Source: Euonymus europaeus (Eukaryota > Streptophyta > Magnoliopsida > Celastrales > Celastraceae). From it: 64,000 bases of DNA. Each line of letters begins with the position of its first letter. Within the stretch, counting starts at the first letter, position 1. Positions 11,777 through 31,903 of this stretch are shown here, one piece after another. Both the position numbers and the translations under genes were made by a program. The stretch covers positions 22,728,902 through 22,792,901 of the forward strand of contig OY756965.1 in NCBI GenBank assembly GCA_963580455.1, written 5' to 3'. The notes under the pieces are model-generated. The model was not told the origin of the DNA and made no database searches. It worked only from the letters and a program-made list of their open reading frames with translations.

Positions 11777-12386
11777 TATCTCTTAATCCTAATTAATACT
11801 TAAAATAGTGTGCTTCCCCACATGCCCACGAACAACCCACGAGCCAATCACATGTCTATGTCATGTCCATCAACGACCATCACAAGTGGGACCGAAACCA
11901 ACCACATGGATTTGTTCGCCTAATCCAACGGTCCATAATCAACCTACCACATAACCATCTCAGCCGTCCGTTCCATGGTCCACAGTCTTCAATACCCGTC
12001 GGTACTGGTTGTCCCTTCTCTGTCCCTCTCAATGAGTACAACAAATTCCAAGGTCCGGCAATATCTGTCACCACCCGTAACAACAAGGAACAACGATCGC
12101 TCTTCCTCGCGCCTCCGAGTAGGCCACATGATTTCACACCGTCGGATTAGTTATGAGTTAATAGCGTGTTTGATGTGCGAGTGAGATTAATTTTTTCCAA
12201 TATCAAATTCTCAATCAATGAAGTCCATGCACGAGCAGAATATTGTCCCCTCGATGAAACCCACCTCTATATATCTTGTGAATCATGTCATTCTTTCCTC
12301 CCATCAAACACCACAGATCATTTGAATAGTCGCATTCAGGTGCTTCATCTCTGAGAAAAACCCAAGTTGTCCAACATTTAGAATCG
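11777..12386. other. promoter region of the Aux/IAA locus
   Basis: C/A-rich sequence lacking any coding gene. A TATATAT box lies at 12268-12274, about 112 bases before the Aux/IAA ATG. TGTCCC, an imperfect auxin-response core, occurs twice near 12010-12030; the canonical TGTCTC was not found. Auxin responsiveness is therefore only a possibility. Confidence 0.4.
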
Positions 12387-13125
12387 ATGGCGCCATACGA
12401 GAATGATATCAGTCTGAAAGCGACTGAATTGAGGTTAGGATTGCCAGGAAGCGATGAGCCTGAGGAACAATTCTCTCCAAGTGTGAAGAGTAACAACAAG
12501 AGAGCCTCACCAGAGACCTTTGAAGACACTAGTGCTAGAGTTGCCAATCAAGACAGAACTTCCCCTGCAAAGTAAGCACTGAAAACCCAGAAAGTATTGA
12601 TGGGATTTTTATGTCTATTTATTGTGTGCTGATGAGCTGTTTGATGAAATGTCAGGGCACAAGTAGTGGGGTGGCCTCCGATTGAGTCATTTCGCAAAAA
12701 CAGATTGATGAAATCAGATGTAGAGGCTGGTGGGATGTATGTGAAAGTGAGCATGGATGGAGCTCCAAATCTTAGAAAGATCGATCTTAAATTGCACGGG
12801 GATTACCCACAACTGTTAAATGACTTGGAAAACATGTTCAAGATTAAGATTGCTCTATGTTCAGAGAGGAAAGGGTACAATGGATCTCAATATGCTCCTA
12901 CTTATGAGACCTTACGTTGACTGGATGTTGGTTGGAGATGTTCCATGGAAGTGAGCATTCAAATCTCTCTCTTGGCTTTGTAGAATACACGATAATTTCA
13001 ATGTTTTTTTGCAAGAAACTGACATGGGTTTTTGTGATCTCGTGTTTAACAGTATGTTTATTAGCACCTGCGAAAGGCTACGAATCATGAAAGGATCGGA
13101 AGCCGAAGGATTAGGCAATTTGTGA
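12387..13125 (+). pseudogene. Aux/IAA gene (IAA1-4-like) with frameshift in the PB1 domain
   Basis: Exons 12387-12571, 12656-12950 and 13053-13125 have good GT-AG splice sites. Domain I (TELRLGLPG, EAR-type repressor motif) and domain II (AQVVGWPPI, the auxin/TIR1 degron) are intact. Domain III begins normally (YVKVSMDGAPNLRKIDLK). After APTYE the usual acidic DKDGD motif is replaced by ETLR and a TGA at 12918-12920. The correct frame resumes at once as DWMLVGDVPW and continues in exon 3 (RLRIMKGSEAEGLG). Relative to the family this equals a net loss of 2 nt. If translated, a 149-residue protein results, keeping repressor, degron and basic PB1 face but lacking the acidic face and domain IV end. 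It could be a recent pseudogene, a sequencing or assembly error, or a functional truncated form. Confidence 0.85.
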
Positions 13126-13709
13126 AGACGAGGTGACTATGAGTGAGTCTGGTCAAGGAAGATAAAAGACTTTCTTAGCTTAATTTTTTTCTTCTTTTAG
13201 CTCCATGAAAATACAGGAAAAAAGTGAACGAGAATTTGTAGAGATCCAGTTGTATATGCTTGAGATTGAATTTAGGTTAGTGATAAATGGACGGATGATC
13301 AAGCCATGTTTTTGGGGATCCAGTAATGCTGATCGCAAGCAGCCAATGCTTCTCTCTCCAAAACATAGCACGATACCCAATATAATGGAAAATGCAGAGA
13401 ACAGCACATTTACAACGTCAAATCACATCTAAGAACATGTAATTATCCTTAATTAACAGCATCAAGGATTCTCAACCCAATTATTCACCTCATGGAATGA
13501 CTAATCAGCGTCATTCTTGAGAATTAACTGCCGGGTGTCTACCCATAAAAATAAAATGCTGGGTGTCAAAAATCGTTGTTTAATTAGAGGCAATGTCCAT
13601 AATATACATCACACAGGATGCAGAGCGCCCAATCAGTTTTTGCCCCTCATCTCCTCTCCAGGGGAGGCTGGGGGCGATGGCAAGCTTAAGTAAATGCTCA
13701 ATGCTTTAA
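13126..13709. other. intergenic between convergent genes
   Basis: Holds the 3' flank of the Aux/IAA locus (plus) and the 3' UTR of GCN5 (minus). No additional gene or repeat was recognised. Confidence 0.5.
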
Positions 13710-21598
<7,889 letters not shown>

Positions 21599-21869
21599 TA
21601 ATCTGTTTTAGTTTCTCCCAGTGAAGAATTTTGGGAATGGGATCCGAAAATTGTGTTTTATGCTAGTTCGCCCAAATACCTAAATGGGTTCGAAACCCAT
21701 ACCACTCGCGTTCTCTAACAACGAGCTTTTACATAGGAAAGAATTTAATAACAGAAGGATTTAACGTTGAGATTAATATATACATTATCATACATCTTTA
21801 TTCTAAAATTTATTGTATTTGTTATAATAAGCTTAAGTTAAAGATAATTAAATATGTCGTGCTTAAAGT
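21599..21869. other. GCN5 5' flank
   Basis: Short upstream region of the minus-strand GCN5 gene, ending at the LINE remnant on its right. No distinct promoter motif could be assigned. Confidence 0.4.
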
Positions 21870-23368
21870 CAAATTAAGACTTGGTGGAGCAAGATTTTAT
21901 CTCGAGCTGGGAAAAAAGTGATGGTAAAATCTGTGATACAAGTCATCCCTACTTATTTTATGAGCTGTTTTAAATTTCTGTCATATGCTTGTGAGGGAAT
22001 TAATGGATTGATTAAACGATTATAGTGGAGAAACGAAGCTTCTAAATCGATGCATTAGGTGAATTGGCATTAGATGTCTGATGCTAAGGAGAAAGATGGC
22101 AGGGGATTTAGAGACTTATCTTCCAACCTAGCTTCGTTAGCAAAGCAAGGTTGGCGTTTGCTTCAAATCCATAGTGTTTAGCTTCTCGGGTGCTACGAGG
22201 CAAGTATTTCCCTCATAGTAATTTCTAGACAGCAAGAAAGGCAACTAATCCTTCCTTTTTGTGGTCTAGCTTAATTGCTGGTAGAGAGGTTTTGATGAAT
22301 GGGACTCGATGGAGGGTGCGAATGGGGTAGATATTGGTGTTTTTAATGATCACCGGATTTGAAATGAATAAAAAATTCCGTTCAAATTTGGGATCTTTTT
22401 TAGCTCCGGACTCCAACTTGTCCTTTCTTGTTGACTTTGACAAGAGTCGTTGGAGGGAGTCTCTGATTTGGGCAAGCTTTCCTCCTCCCTTGGCTGATAA
22501 AATTATCTCATTCCCACTTAGTCTAAGGTGGCCACTACACAAACTAATTTGGCCTTGGACTAAGAATGGGATTTATTCGGTTAAGACGGGCTATCATGTG
22601 GCTCATTCTTTGTCTGAAGGGGAACCAACTGGTGGAATGCGAGACAATTAGGAGACTCGGGTGATTTGGAAATCGTTATAGGCTCTCCTAATAATTTCAA
22701 AAATCAAGCACTTTCTATGGAGAGCGTGACGCGATTCCTTACCAACTTGGGAGAACCAAATCAGACGAGGAATTGTGGTGCCCATGGAGTGTGTTGTTTG
22801 CAGTAGTACCGTCTCACTCTCTCATGTTGTAAAAGTGAATAGAATGCAGCTTTTCTCAATGGGGATCTTGGTATAGGTGTTGTACGAAACAGTGAGCGAG
22901 AGATGATAGCCTCATCCATGATTCAAGGTCCAAGATGTATTGATGTGTGCCAAGGTGAGGCAATGGCTTTGATGGCTGGGTTACAATTTGCCTTAAACTG
23001 TGGCTTTCGTTATGTTGCTGCTGAATTCGATTCTCTCTTTTTAGTTAACCATGTTCTTTCTACAGAAGCCACATTTCCTTCCCTATAGTGTGGTGGTGCA
23101 TTCTATCTAATCTTTGAGATGTACTTTTTCCAATCAGAATTGCATCATGTATAGTGTGGTGGTGCATTCTATCTAATCTTTGAGATGTACTTTTTTCAAT
23201 CAGAATTGCATCATGTTTGTAAGATTGTCAATATAGTTGCTCATTCTTTGGCACATTTCGCTTTAAGGCAAGAGTATTTCTTATCGAGGAGTGTCCTCGT
23301 GAAATTGCTCATCTTATAATTTAGAATGTTCATTCAGTTAATATATGAGCTTCGTTATCATAAAAAAG
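21870..23368 (+). mobile_element. decayed LINE ORF2 (RT C-terminus, zf-RVT, RNase H)
   Basis: In plus orientation the order matches plant LINE ORF2: the reverse-transcriptase C-terminal end (LSRAGKKVMVKSVIQVIPTY near 21905-21960), the GFRDL...LAKQGWRLL segment (near 22110-22170), the zf-RVT region (LIWPWTKNGIYSVKTGYH near 22545-22600), and an RNase H piece (ECQGEAMAL-like region to about 23088). Stops and frameshifts are scattered throughout, so it is long dead. It ends in a short A-run at about 23363-23368. The flanks AGTTAAAGATAA (about 21836) and AGTTAAATATAA (after the A-run) may be a decayed target duplication. It lies just upstream of GCN5. Confidence 0.75.
23084..23215 (+). repeat. 66-bp tandem duplication inside the LINE
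   Basis: Copies at 23084-23149 and 23150-23215 differ at one base (CTTTTTCC versus CTTTTTTC). They arose by local duplication within the RNase H part of the decayed LINE and are much younger than the element itself. Confidence 0.9.
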
Positions 23369-23901
23369 TTAAATATAAAAATATTTGATTTGATTTGATT
23401 TTGAAATGAGGATAAGATTGAAATGCTGTTAAAACAAATGGTTGGACATGCTTATTACCATACTGGCTCACGTCACTAGTGCTATGATCAAAAAGTTTCT
23501 AAAAAATGCTCAAGGCAACTGTAGTAAAAATTGGCTTTCTTTTTTCTTTCTTTCTTTTTCTCGATTTCCCTTTTAACTTCTGCCTAAAAAGCTGTAAATG
23601 ATGATACTATTTCTTCTTCTTCCAACTTCTGTAGTTAAATAGTCAAGAGTACTATTGTATATCAATACAAAGCATATGAAATTGCTATAGTTAACAACCA
23701 GTGATTTTTGATAAGTTAGTTACAACCAGTGTTAGTGTGGCCAATCCGCTATCTTCATCTGATCCTGCATCTTCAGACCGAACAGTGTTTTTGGAACAAA
23801 AATTGATTGGAAGGCTTTGTATGTGAAAAAAAAATGTAAAGCTCTCTCAAGAGTGTCGAACCAAATGAACGCGAAATTTGAAAGACCGAGTCACGATTCA
23901 T
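23369..23901. other. intergenic, 3' flank of the GTPase gene
   Basis: AT-rich, with a pyrimidine tract (CTTTCTTT repeats, about 23540-23565). Probably contains the 3' UTR of the minus-strand gene ending at 23902. Nothing else seen. Confidence 0.4.
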
Positions 23902-26900
23902 TTAGTCTGATCGTGGCCGATTTGGGGCACTCTTATGATTGTTGTACAGAGGTAAAACCCAATGTGAGCCATGCTTCCTTCTCCCATTACACCGCCAGTA
24001 AATTACCAATGCCGCTGCTATAAAGCCAAGAGGAATCGCCCATCTGCATCATATGAAAATTAAACAATAATGTAAAGAAACAAGAGGGAAAAAAGGAATG
24101 ATAATCAAAATAGATTCATAAGCATGCTTCAAAATAACTATGTACAAAAGCATGTTTGCGCAAGCTTGACTAGCCGATTCATAGAGGTGTTGTTTACTTG
24201 GGTGGGGATTTTGCAATGACGAAAATCGCATTATTACCTGTCCAAATCGAGTATAGGGCTGTAAACAAGTGTTTCCCAAGTGCCTACAATGATGTGCCAT
24301 ACTGGGTTGTAAAAAAGAGACTCTGCAGACCAAAACATTCTTGTGTATGTCTCTAGGAAGATGAAAAGTATCCATGCCCCGACTTCAATCAAAAAGAATT
24401 TTATGAAAAATCGGCCAATCACCACCATGACAAGGGAAAAGGCCACCAACCAATTGAAGAGCCTGTTGTTGTACTCCTTGATAAATAATGATCGAGATTT
24501 CCCCAACATCTGCAGAAACAGTAATCTGTGGCTCAGTGCAGCAAATTGAACGACAAGGGCATTGTAAAACAAAAGGGAGTCTTTACTTAATCAGTGCAAC
24601 TCAAAACAATAAAGCTAGTTAACATGCCAAGACAAGGGCATTGTAAAACAAAAGAGTCTTTACTTAATCAGTGCAACTCAAAACAATAAAGCTAGTTAAC
24701 ATGCCAAGATCCAGTGTCAAGGATTCAACAATTGAAGCTACTCTTTGTTTTTAAAGCAGAGTATGAGGAGCTATTTCTGGAAACAGATCTTATTAGACTA
24801 CTAAATCTCCCTAAAGGATGGTAACGTACAAAAGAGCATGAAGGTTCACGTATCATAAATTCTCCACAACACCTAAAAAACAAAAGGTTTTTCCATGACA
24901 AACCTTCATCATTCGATGTTCATAATTTGATTTAGCAGGGCCAACACACTCCCGTTCAAAACTGTGATTGCAGTGCAAGAAACCCGCATTGAATTTTGCC
25001 ATAGAAGGAAGTCTAAGAACTTGAAGGTGGTCCATTTTGTCCTCGCATCCGGTATATAGTGCCTCGCAAAGCTTTGAGGATGTATATTCATTGGCCAAAA
25101 TTACATTTTTATATACCTGCATCAAATTTTCAGATCAGGATGAGATTTCAGGATATAGAAAACTTAAAGGCTTATTTATGATATCTTATAAAATATGAAC
25201 TTATAGGTTGTTACACTAGATTATTGATAGTGCATTCACCATGGAGGCTCAACTAAATAGGGGATTAACTCATGCAACATAGAAAGCACATACTACAGCC
25301 CCAACAGCAGCCATCCATGAAATAATTGATTAACCAATAACATTATAATGGAAAACCTTAAGAGGAAATTGTGTCTGCCAAGGCTTCATTAATAAAATCT
25401 TCAACTTGTAGCAACAGGGGATCAGCAAGTCCTTGTCAATTATACCACCCAGAGCCGTCCATTATACATATTATTCTTCAGCACTAAAAAAAAATATTTT
25501 TCCAGACAATGATGTGCAAAAGAAGCACAAGCTAAAATACTGAGAGTTATTGTTCTAATCTTTTATTTTCTTTCACTTTCTTGATGAGAAACCCAATATA
25601 ATAATAATAATAAATTAAAGGAAAGAAAAAGAGGGAGGGTTATGGGAACTAAGGTTCACTTGCTCCAAGTTAAGCCTAAAGGAGCAGTGCAATTTTTTCA
25701 GGAAACAAGAAGCATGACCATTCCACATACTTGAGTTTTCAGGATTCCAGCCAATCTATTGATTCAGCATTCTGAACAAAAATTAGGCAGATCTCCACAC
25801 TTCAAGAACACAAATGATTTTTTTTTCTTCCTCTAAAGCAAACAATAAACGCTTATCAATACCTTGTCTATTTCCTCATCCAGTTGCATTACTGATTTCT
25901 TCGCATGGTTATGACCAAAGTGTTGTTCATCAAACATTTTCACAGCTTCCTCTCTAGACCTTCCATGGATATCTTGTAGAGATTGCTCTGGCAAGGGTAA
26001 ACCCAATCTTGCCATTCTTTCATTGTATAGCTTCAAACACTGGTCAATAATCCCCTTGTTGAAAACCTCAACAATGGAGCCTGTTGTCGGGATCTCCCCC
26101 TTATTCAAGGCTTCAAGAATCTGAAAATCAGAAAACAAAAATGCATGTAGATAAGGGAAAATGTATCATTACAGAAAAGATTGCATGTCTCCTTCAGTCA
26201 AACCTCACCCACCCCCTCATTTTCCTCCAAAACCCAAAACATCTTGTTTTCGCCTTCACTAAGAGGAACATAGATGGGTAACATATAAGTGAACAATACA
26301 TGGCGAACTGAGGAATCTAATTCACAGTTACCACTGTCCTGTTCTCATGCCTATGTCATAAAGGTATTCCCAACTCCACTCACCTTTTTTGGAAGAAAAA
26401 CAAAGGAAAAAAAGAAAAAAAGAGAGACATATTCTCCCACCTCTAATATGGTTAGTCCACGATCCATATTCTGAAAGCATAATAAGACACTTCAAAACTG
26501 ATAAAATGTTCTCCGCAGCAATATTTACCAACTAACAAAAGCAAAGATATTGAAATCATTACTAGCAAAAAAAAGGCAGAACTGATGTAAACAATGATAA
26601 AAATGGTTTAAAAACTCCAAAGTCCAACCAATAACATCGTTAGTTATATATTTGTGTACTAACATCTGCAGGGTTAAAAAGTGCTCCATAAGTATCAATC
26701 CTTGCTGCTATGCACTTACAAAAAAAAAAATCTTAAATTTAACAAGTGAGGAGATGAGACATCATTGCCAATCTTTAGGAAGAGGTGTAATGGGCGAGGA
26801 AACCAAATTCACTCATCAGGAATAACTTCCAACTGAAAAGATCAGAATATTATGAAAGACCACTTTGACATTGATGACACTCAAACATGAAGGCTCAAAA

Positions 26901-29900
26901 TGCTTAATAAAAAAACAAATCAAACCATAAGTCTAAAAAAATTACAAAAAAATACCTGCTCTAGGAAAGCTACAAACTCCTTTCCGTTTAAAGGTTTCCC
27001 CTGCACAATCTTCGGACGGATAATGCTGGCAACAAGTTCTTTCAACTGATCCCTTTTCTTAACATATAGTTGATCAAGCTCACCATCCTCCATCTCACAA
27101 AGCTTTGTTCGCTGGAGATGAGGCTGAAAGTTAAATTCACAGGATGTCAGATCAACCAGGCAATCGAAAGTTTTCAATCCCCTTATCCATAAATTGAGTA
27201 GCCGAAAATAATATGAAAGCAAAATGCAACTCGCAACTGTTTATAAGAAGCAGGAAAAGTCTTTGAGCAACAAACTCTCATATATCTTAAAAAGAAAGAA
27301 ATAAATGAAATTGTTGGGATATGTTGATAAATAAGATGAAATATATATATATATATATTTAAGAGAAGTATTTAATATAATTTTAGGAAAATTAGTTTAG
27401 TTTGATAAAAATAAATGTTCCTACTTGCAGTATGGTTAGTTATATGCCATATTGCCATAAACTCTATCTCATTTTCGGAAACATATCTACAAGTATCTAA
27501 TTAAAATACATCAGTAATTAAAGTATATCCTAACCTTACTTTTTTAAAAATAATATGAAGACCCAAAAAGTGTCAGATGTCTATTAAAATACAACAGGAA
27601 AACTCTCGAAGAAGTATCGAGCACATGCAAGGTAGTATCCAAAAAGCGCTGGTAATGGACTGAAGGACGTATGCATAGAGCTTCTTTACAAAAGTTGCAT
27701 GCTAATGCTTCAAGCCATGAGATCCGTCATCTGTGTTTATTTTTCTGTAAAATATTCAAGGACCCTAAATGCGCCCCATACAAATCTGGGAGGCATACAT
27801 GATACAACCAATGTACAAGACATGTCCAACAAGTCTATTTCATGGATACAAAGTGTCCTTGAAGAAAATATCTAGTGGCATAAATTCAATAGACATACTG
27901 AAATAGAATGTCCAACAAGACTACTTCCTGGATATAAAGACTCCACGTAACACATCTGGGTCTGGTATAAATTTGAGCATAAAAGAAAACCAGGGGAAAT
28001 ATTTAATGGCATTACGTCATATTGCATACACTAAACAAAAATATACCTGAGGTAAACTAAAGGCAGTATTGTTATTACCCATAAATGCCAGGGAGTCCCG
28101 GATCTTGTTAACCTGAAGGAATAACAAGAGACAGATCTTAGACTGAGGTTCACAGTACCACATTGTGAACTATCTACTCTAAGCAAAATGACAAATACCT
28201 GATCAATGTTTCTATTCCCTGCAATTAAAACAGCACACACTTCCAAATATTAGTTCTAAAGAAGCATTACAGTAGAGCAAAGAAAACTGATATTTTATTA
28301 ACCGTTGCAATTGTGGAAAAAATACAAACCATCTGTATTGGGTACATGGTGAAGAGCTTCATTCACTATTTCTTGCACACTTTTCCCTTCTGTATACCAC
28401 CAAAATAAAGTCAATTCACTCCTAGATGTCAAAAATGTATAAGAAATACCTCACAAAAGATATCACCCTGCCCAAAAAGCTTTTACAAAAGCATATCCAT
28501 TGTCACCTATGTTATACATTCAGTTGGCAGCTGGAGGAAGACTCAATGATTAAAGAAAATTTTGTAGGGGTAGTTAAAACTTAAAATATAAGATGGGTCT
28601 GAAAAGGGTTAACATCATGCCTGGTATTACAAAATGTGTGATGCAGTTCATCGAGGCCGTCAGCACTAAATGCATCATGTTTACAAGTAGATCATATGCT
28701 GATTTTATAAAACTATCTGACAGCAACCTTACATTGAAAAAATGTACTAGACTAGTGAGGAATTGTGAACTCACGTAGAAAATCGCGCTGGATAAGCCAC
28801 AAAAGCTTTGCAGGTTCAAAAGCAGTATCTTTCCCCTGGGAAAGAAGAAATCATTCACTAAGTATCAGTGATGATAAGAAAATCATTATATTCAAGAAAA
28901 AAATCATTCTAGAGACTTGCAAATTACCTTCACCCTGTACTCCACGAAATGTTCATCAACCATTACAAATAAAAAAGAGAAGGCAGAATTAGTAAAGAGC
29001 ATAAAAAACCCATCCTAATTAGGCTTTTCATTCAATACTATGTATGTATGTACAGTGTAGAACTGAGAGCATGGCCAAAAAGCAAACCTTCCATAAAATT
29101 CTTCAGCAAGCTCGACAGCAAATGACAGCCGAGATATGTCAGCTTCACGAATCTACACACATCATTGACAAATTTATAATTTTTGCTTGAAAGGTGAACT
29201 GAAACAAGGAAATTGTCAAGGGAAAAATTGACAACAAGTAGCTGATGACCCAGCACAAATTTATAATTTTACTATGAAAAAACAAGTTGCTGTGATCGCT
29301 CAAGAAAACAGTCTTCTTAAAGAAAAAACCTGAACACAGGAAATGTTACAGTTAGATACAAACCGTTTCAGCCAAGTTGTAAATAAGAGCAGAACTCAAA
29401 ACAGTTGCCAGTGCAAATATCCTGAACAAACAAACAAAAATCAGTAAAGGATAGTTATACAAAATTCTACAATCACCAAGATAACCTTCTTTTTCTTCTC
29501 AACAAACAACAAGCTTAATATTAAGAATAGCATGATGAGTACCAATTTACCGATCATCATAAACATTTGACTTCCCCACACTTTCAAATCCCTCAGTATC
29601 AAGGTAAAACACAGAAGTCTTTACACCATCAATCTCCACTTCTTGTGGGGTTCCCCAAACCCAAATCCCTGAAAAAAAACAAAGATTTTATGGAAGATAT
29701 TGAAACAAAAAATTTCACAAGTGATGTCATCTATACTACCTTTTGTTTTCGTGTCACGCATATGTCCAACACCAAACCCTAAAGAGAAAAAATTAATCAA
29801 AAAGGTTATTTTTAAAATAACCAATCTCAAAAAAAAATGAATGCAGGAAGTCTTTCGAAGAAAATAAAGGCATATACTAATCTAGTAAGGATGGCACCTT

Positions 29901-31903
29901 CATTACAAGAAAGCGAAAGAAGCTGATTAAGCAAAAAAGATTTGCCGGAGCGGTATGGACCAATAACCTGATTGTTCAAACCATGAGATACAGTTAAGAA
30001 TGAGAGAAATAGATACTACTTTTTTCACAATACACAAGGTTATGAAAATTCCAATATATATATATATATATATGAAAACATAGCCAATCAATGGTAGTTA
30101 TGCTAAAGAAGCCATGCATGCCACGAATTGCAAGTAAAGAGTAAGAGCAATTTGTACTTACTACATGAGTATAATTCAAGAGGCATGCAACTGCATGAGA
30201 TAAGAAATGTCTTAACAAATTTTTAATCAAACTCAAACTCCAGAGGATTTTATAACTCACTACCCACTTAAACATTAGGCTAATCATTTCATCAAAAAGC
30301 AGCACATAGAATTATTAGAATCTTTGGCCTTCAGATGCATAGCTATTCCTTAATTTTAAATATAATGGGAACAACTTAAATCAAAATAAATAACTTTGAC
30401 TGAATCAAAGGAGAATTTCTCGATTAGATCCTGAAAATAAATTTCAGGCTTACAGCAACAGCTGCAATTGGGGTTGTTATCCTTCTTAAGGCTTCCAAGC
30501 CCTCCTGTGACAGACGAAGTTTTGTATGACCAGGATCAGGTTCCACAATAGAAAAACTGTAGTCAGAAAATAAAGACAACCATGAGATGATAAAGATATG
30601 ATTATCAACTGTGCTAGTCAATAAAAAAAGTCTGCCATACGAAGAAACAACTATAAGCCAGATTGGCTTTTTCAACCATGGAAAAATCAAGGTAGGAAAA
30701 GAATCACAATATGTCAATAAGCAAAAAAACGGTTTCAAGATCCCAAAGCAACCTTGAAACACGTGGATGGAATGATCAATTATCAAAGAGAATGATTTGG
30801 TGATAAAAACAGACAATTTACTAACAAGTAATGCATGACATTATAATTGAAAAACTAGCATATAGAAAATAATCAAAACCAAGGTCCTGCAGCAAAATGA
30901 GTTAAATGTTTCTCATATCTATTCATATTCCAGCAAGCTTGCAACAGCCAAATCTCAGAACTACTGAAGAGTTACAGATGGCTGCATGAACCAAAACCAC
31001 ATAATTAGAAAGATATACATGGTGTGAAACCACATAGCCCAAAAAGCTTTACAGCATAAAGACATTTAATAGGGAAATGGTTTTCCCCAGAACTAAACTT
31101 CAGGATAAAGACATTTAATGGGGAAATGGTTTACCCAGCACTAAACTTCAGGATAAAGACATTTAATGGGGAAATGGTTTTACCCAGCACTAAACTTGCA
31201 GAAGACTAACAATATCACGTAGCAATTCCTATAATGGAAATGTCCAAAGACTGCACATATTTAAAAAACAAAGCTGACTAATATTGATCACCTCAATAAA
31301 CAAGATAAACTACTTCCTTAAAACTTTCCATAACTATGTGAATCTCTGAAAATTAGACACGAAGTATCATGACCAATCAGAAACTGAGACGGCAAAGCCA
31401 ACAATACTTTCACAATAATGTACCGGGCCGTCTTCCTGATGTGTCCTCGTTTCTGTTTTGTCTAAATTGTCAAACTGGCACTCCAAACCTAGAGACCACC
31501 ATTGGTATCAATTCTACTATCCCTTGTTAGCTCCCATTCAATATTCATTACATATATGTATCCTCTATAAGAATACAATATAAAAGGAGCGTGTTAAATA
31601 ATATTTACAAACCACAGTACCACTCGCTCCATGTGTAAAATGAAATTGGCTGTAAGAAGAACCAAATAACCTATAATGCGTCAACAAGATGTCAGAAAAC
31701 ATGCATGAACAGATGCGCCAAATTTTAAGGTACTTGATAGAAAATATATTCAATCAGCTTATAATTATAAAATTGCAAAACCAGGACAAAATGACAGAAA
31801 TAGAAACAACTCACGCTTGGTGAAGATTGTCAATTGAGAAACAACCAGCTACGAAAAAGCATAGAAGAATCGAAACAAAGAAAGACCAAGAAGAAATCTC
31901 CAT
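23902..31903 (-). CDS. guanylate-binding-like GTPase (GBPL2-like), membrane anchored
   Basis: Seventeen exons: 31903-31815, 30556-30454, 29967-29898, 29778-29740, 29668-29551, 29421-29364, 29152-29088, 28934-28928, 28835-28775, 28389-28330, 28218-28199, 28112-28047, 27123-26956, 26120-25863, 25116-24904, 24509-24238, 24043-23902. The product is 602 residues, the length recalled for Arabidopsis At2g38840. A hydrophobic N-terminal segment (about 6-23) looks like a signal peptide. GTPase motifs are the P-loop GPYRSGKS (67-74), DTEG (124-127) and the GBP-type RD (200-201). A long helical region follows, then hydrophobic segments near 482-525 and 557-572, suggesting insertion in the secretory membrane system. 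Animal GBPs act in cell-autonomous immunity and membrane remodelling; the role here is inferred. Exon 8 is only 7 nt. Intron 1 (about 1.26 kb) and intron 15 contain local tandem repeats. Confidence 0.92.
24552..24707. repeat. 79/77-bp tandem duplication in an intron
   Basis: Copies 24552-24630 and 24631-24707 both begin GACAAGGGCATTGTAAAAC and end AACATGCCAA. They differ mainly by a 2-base GG deletion. The repeat lies in intron 15 of the GBP-like gene, just upstream (in plus coordinates, downstream) of exon 16. Confidence 0.9.
31056..31201. repeat. three tandem copies of a 48-49 bp unit
   Basis: Units begin at 31056, 31105 and 31153 with ATAAAGACATTTAAT and continue through GGGAAATGGTTT to ACTAAACTT. 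They differ by a few substitutions and single-base indels. The array lies in intron 1 of the GBP-like gene. Confidence 0.9.
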
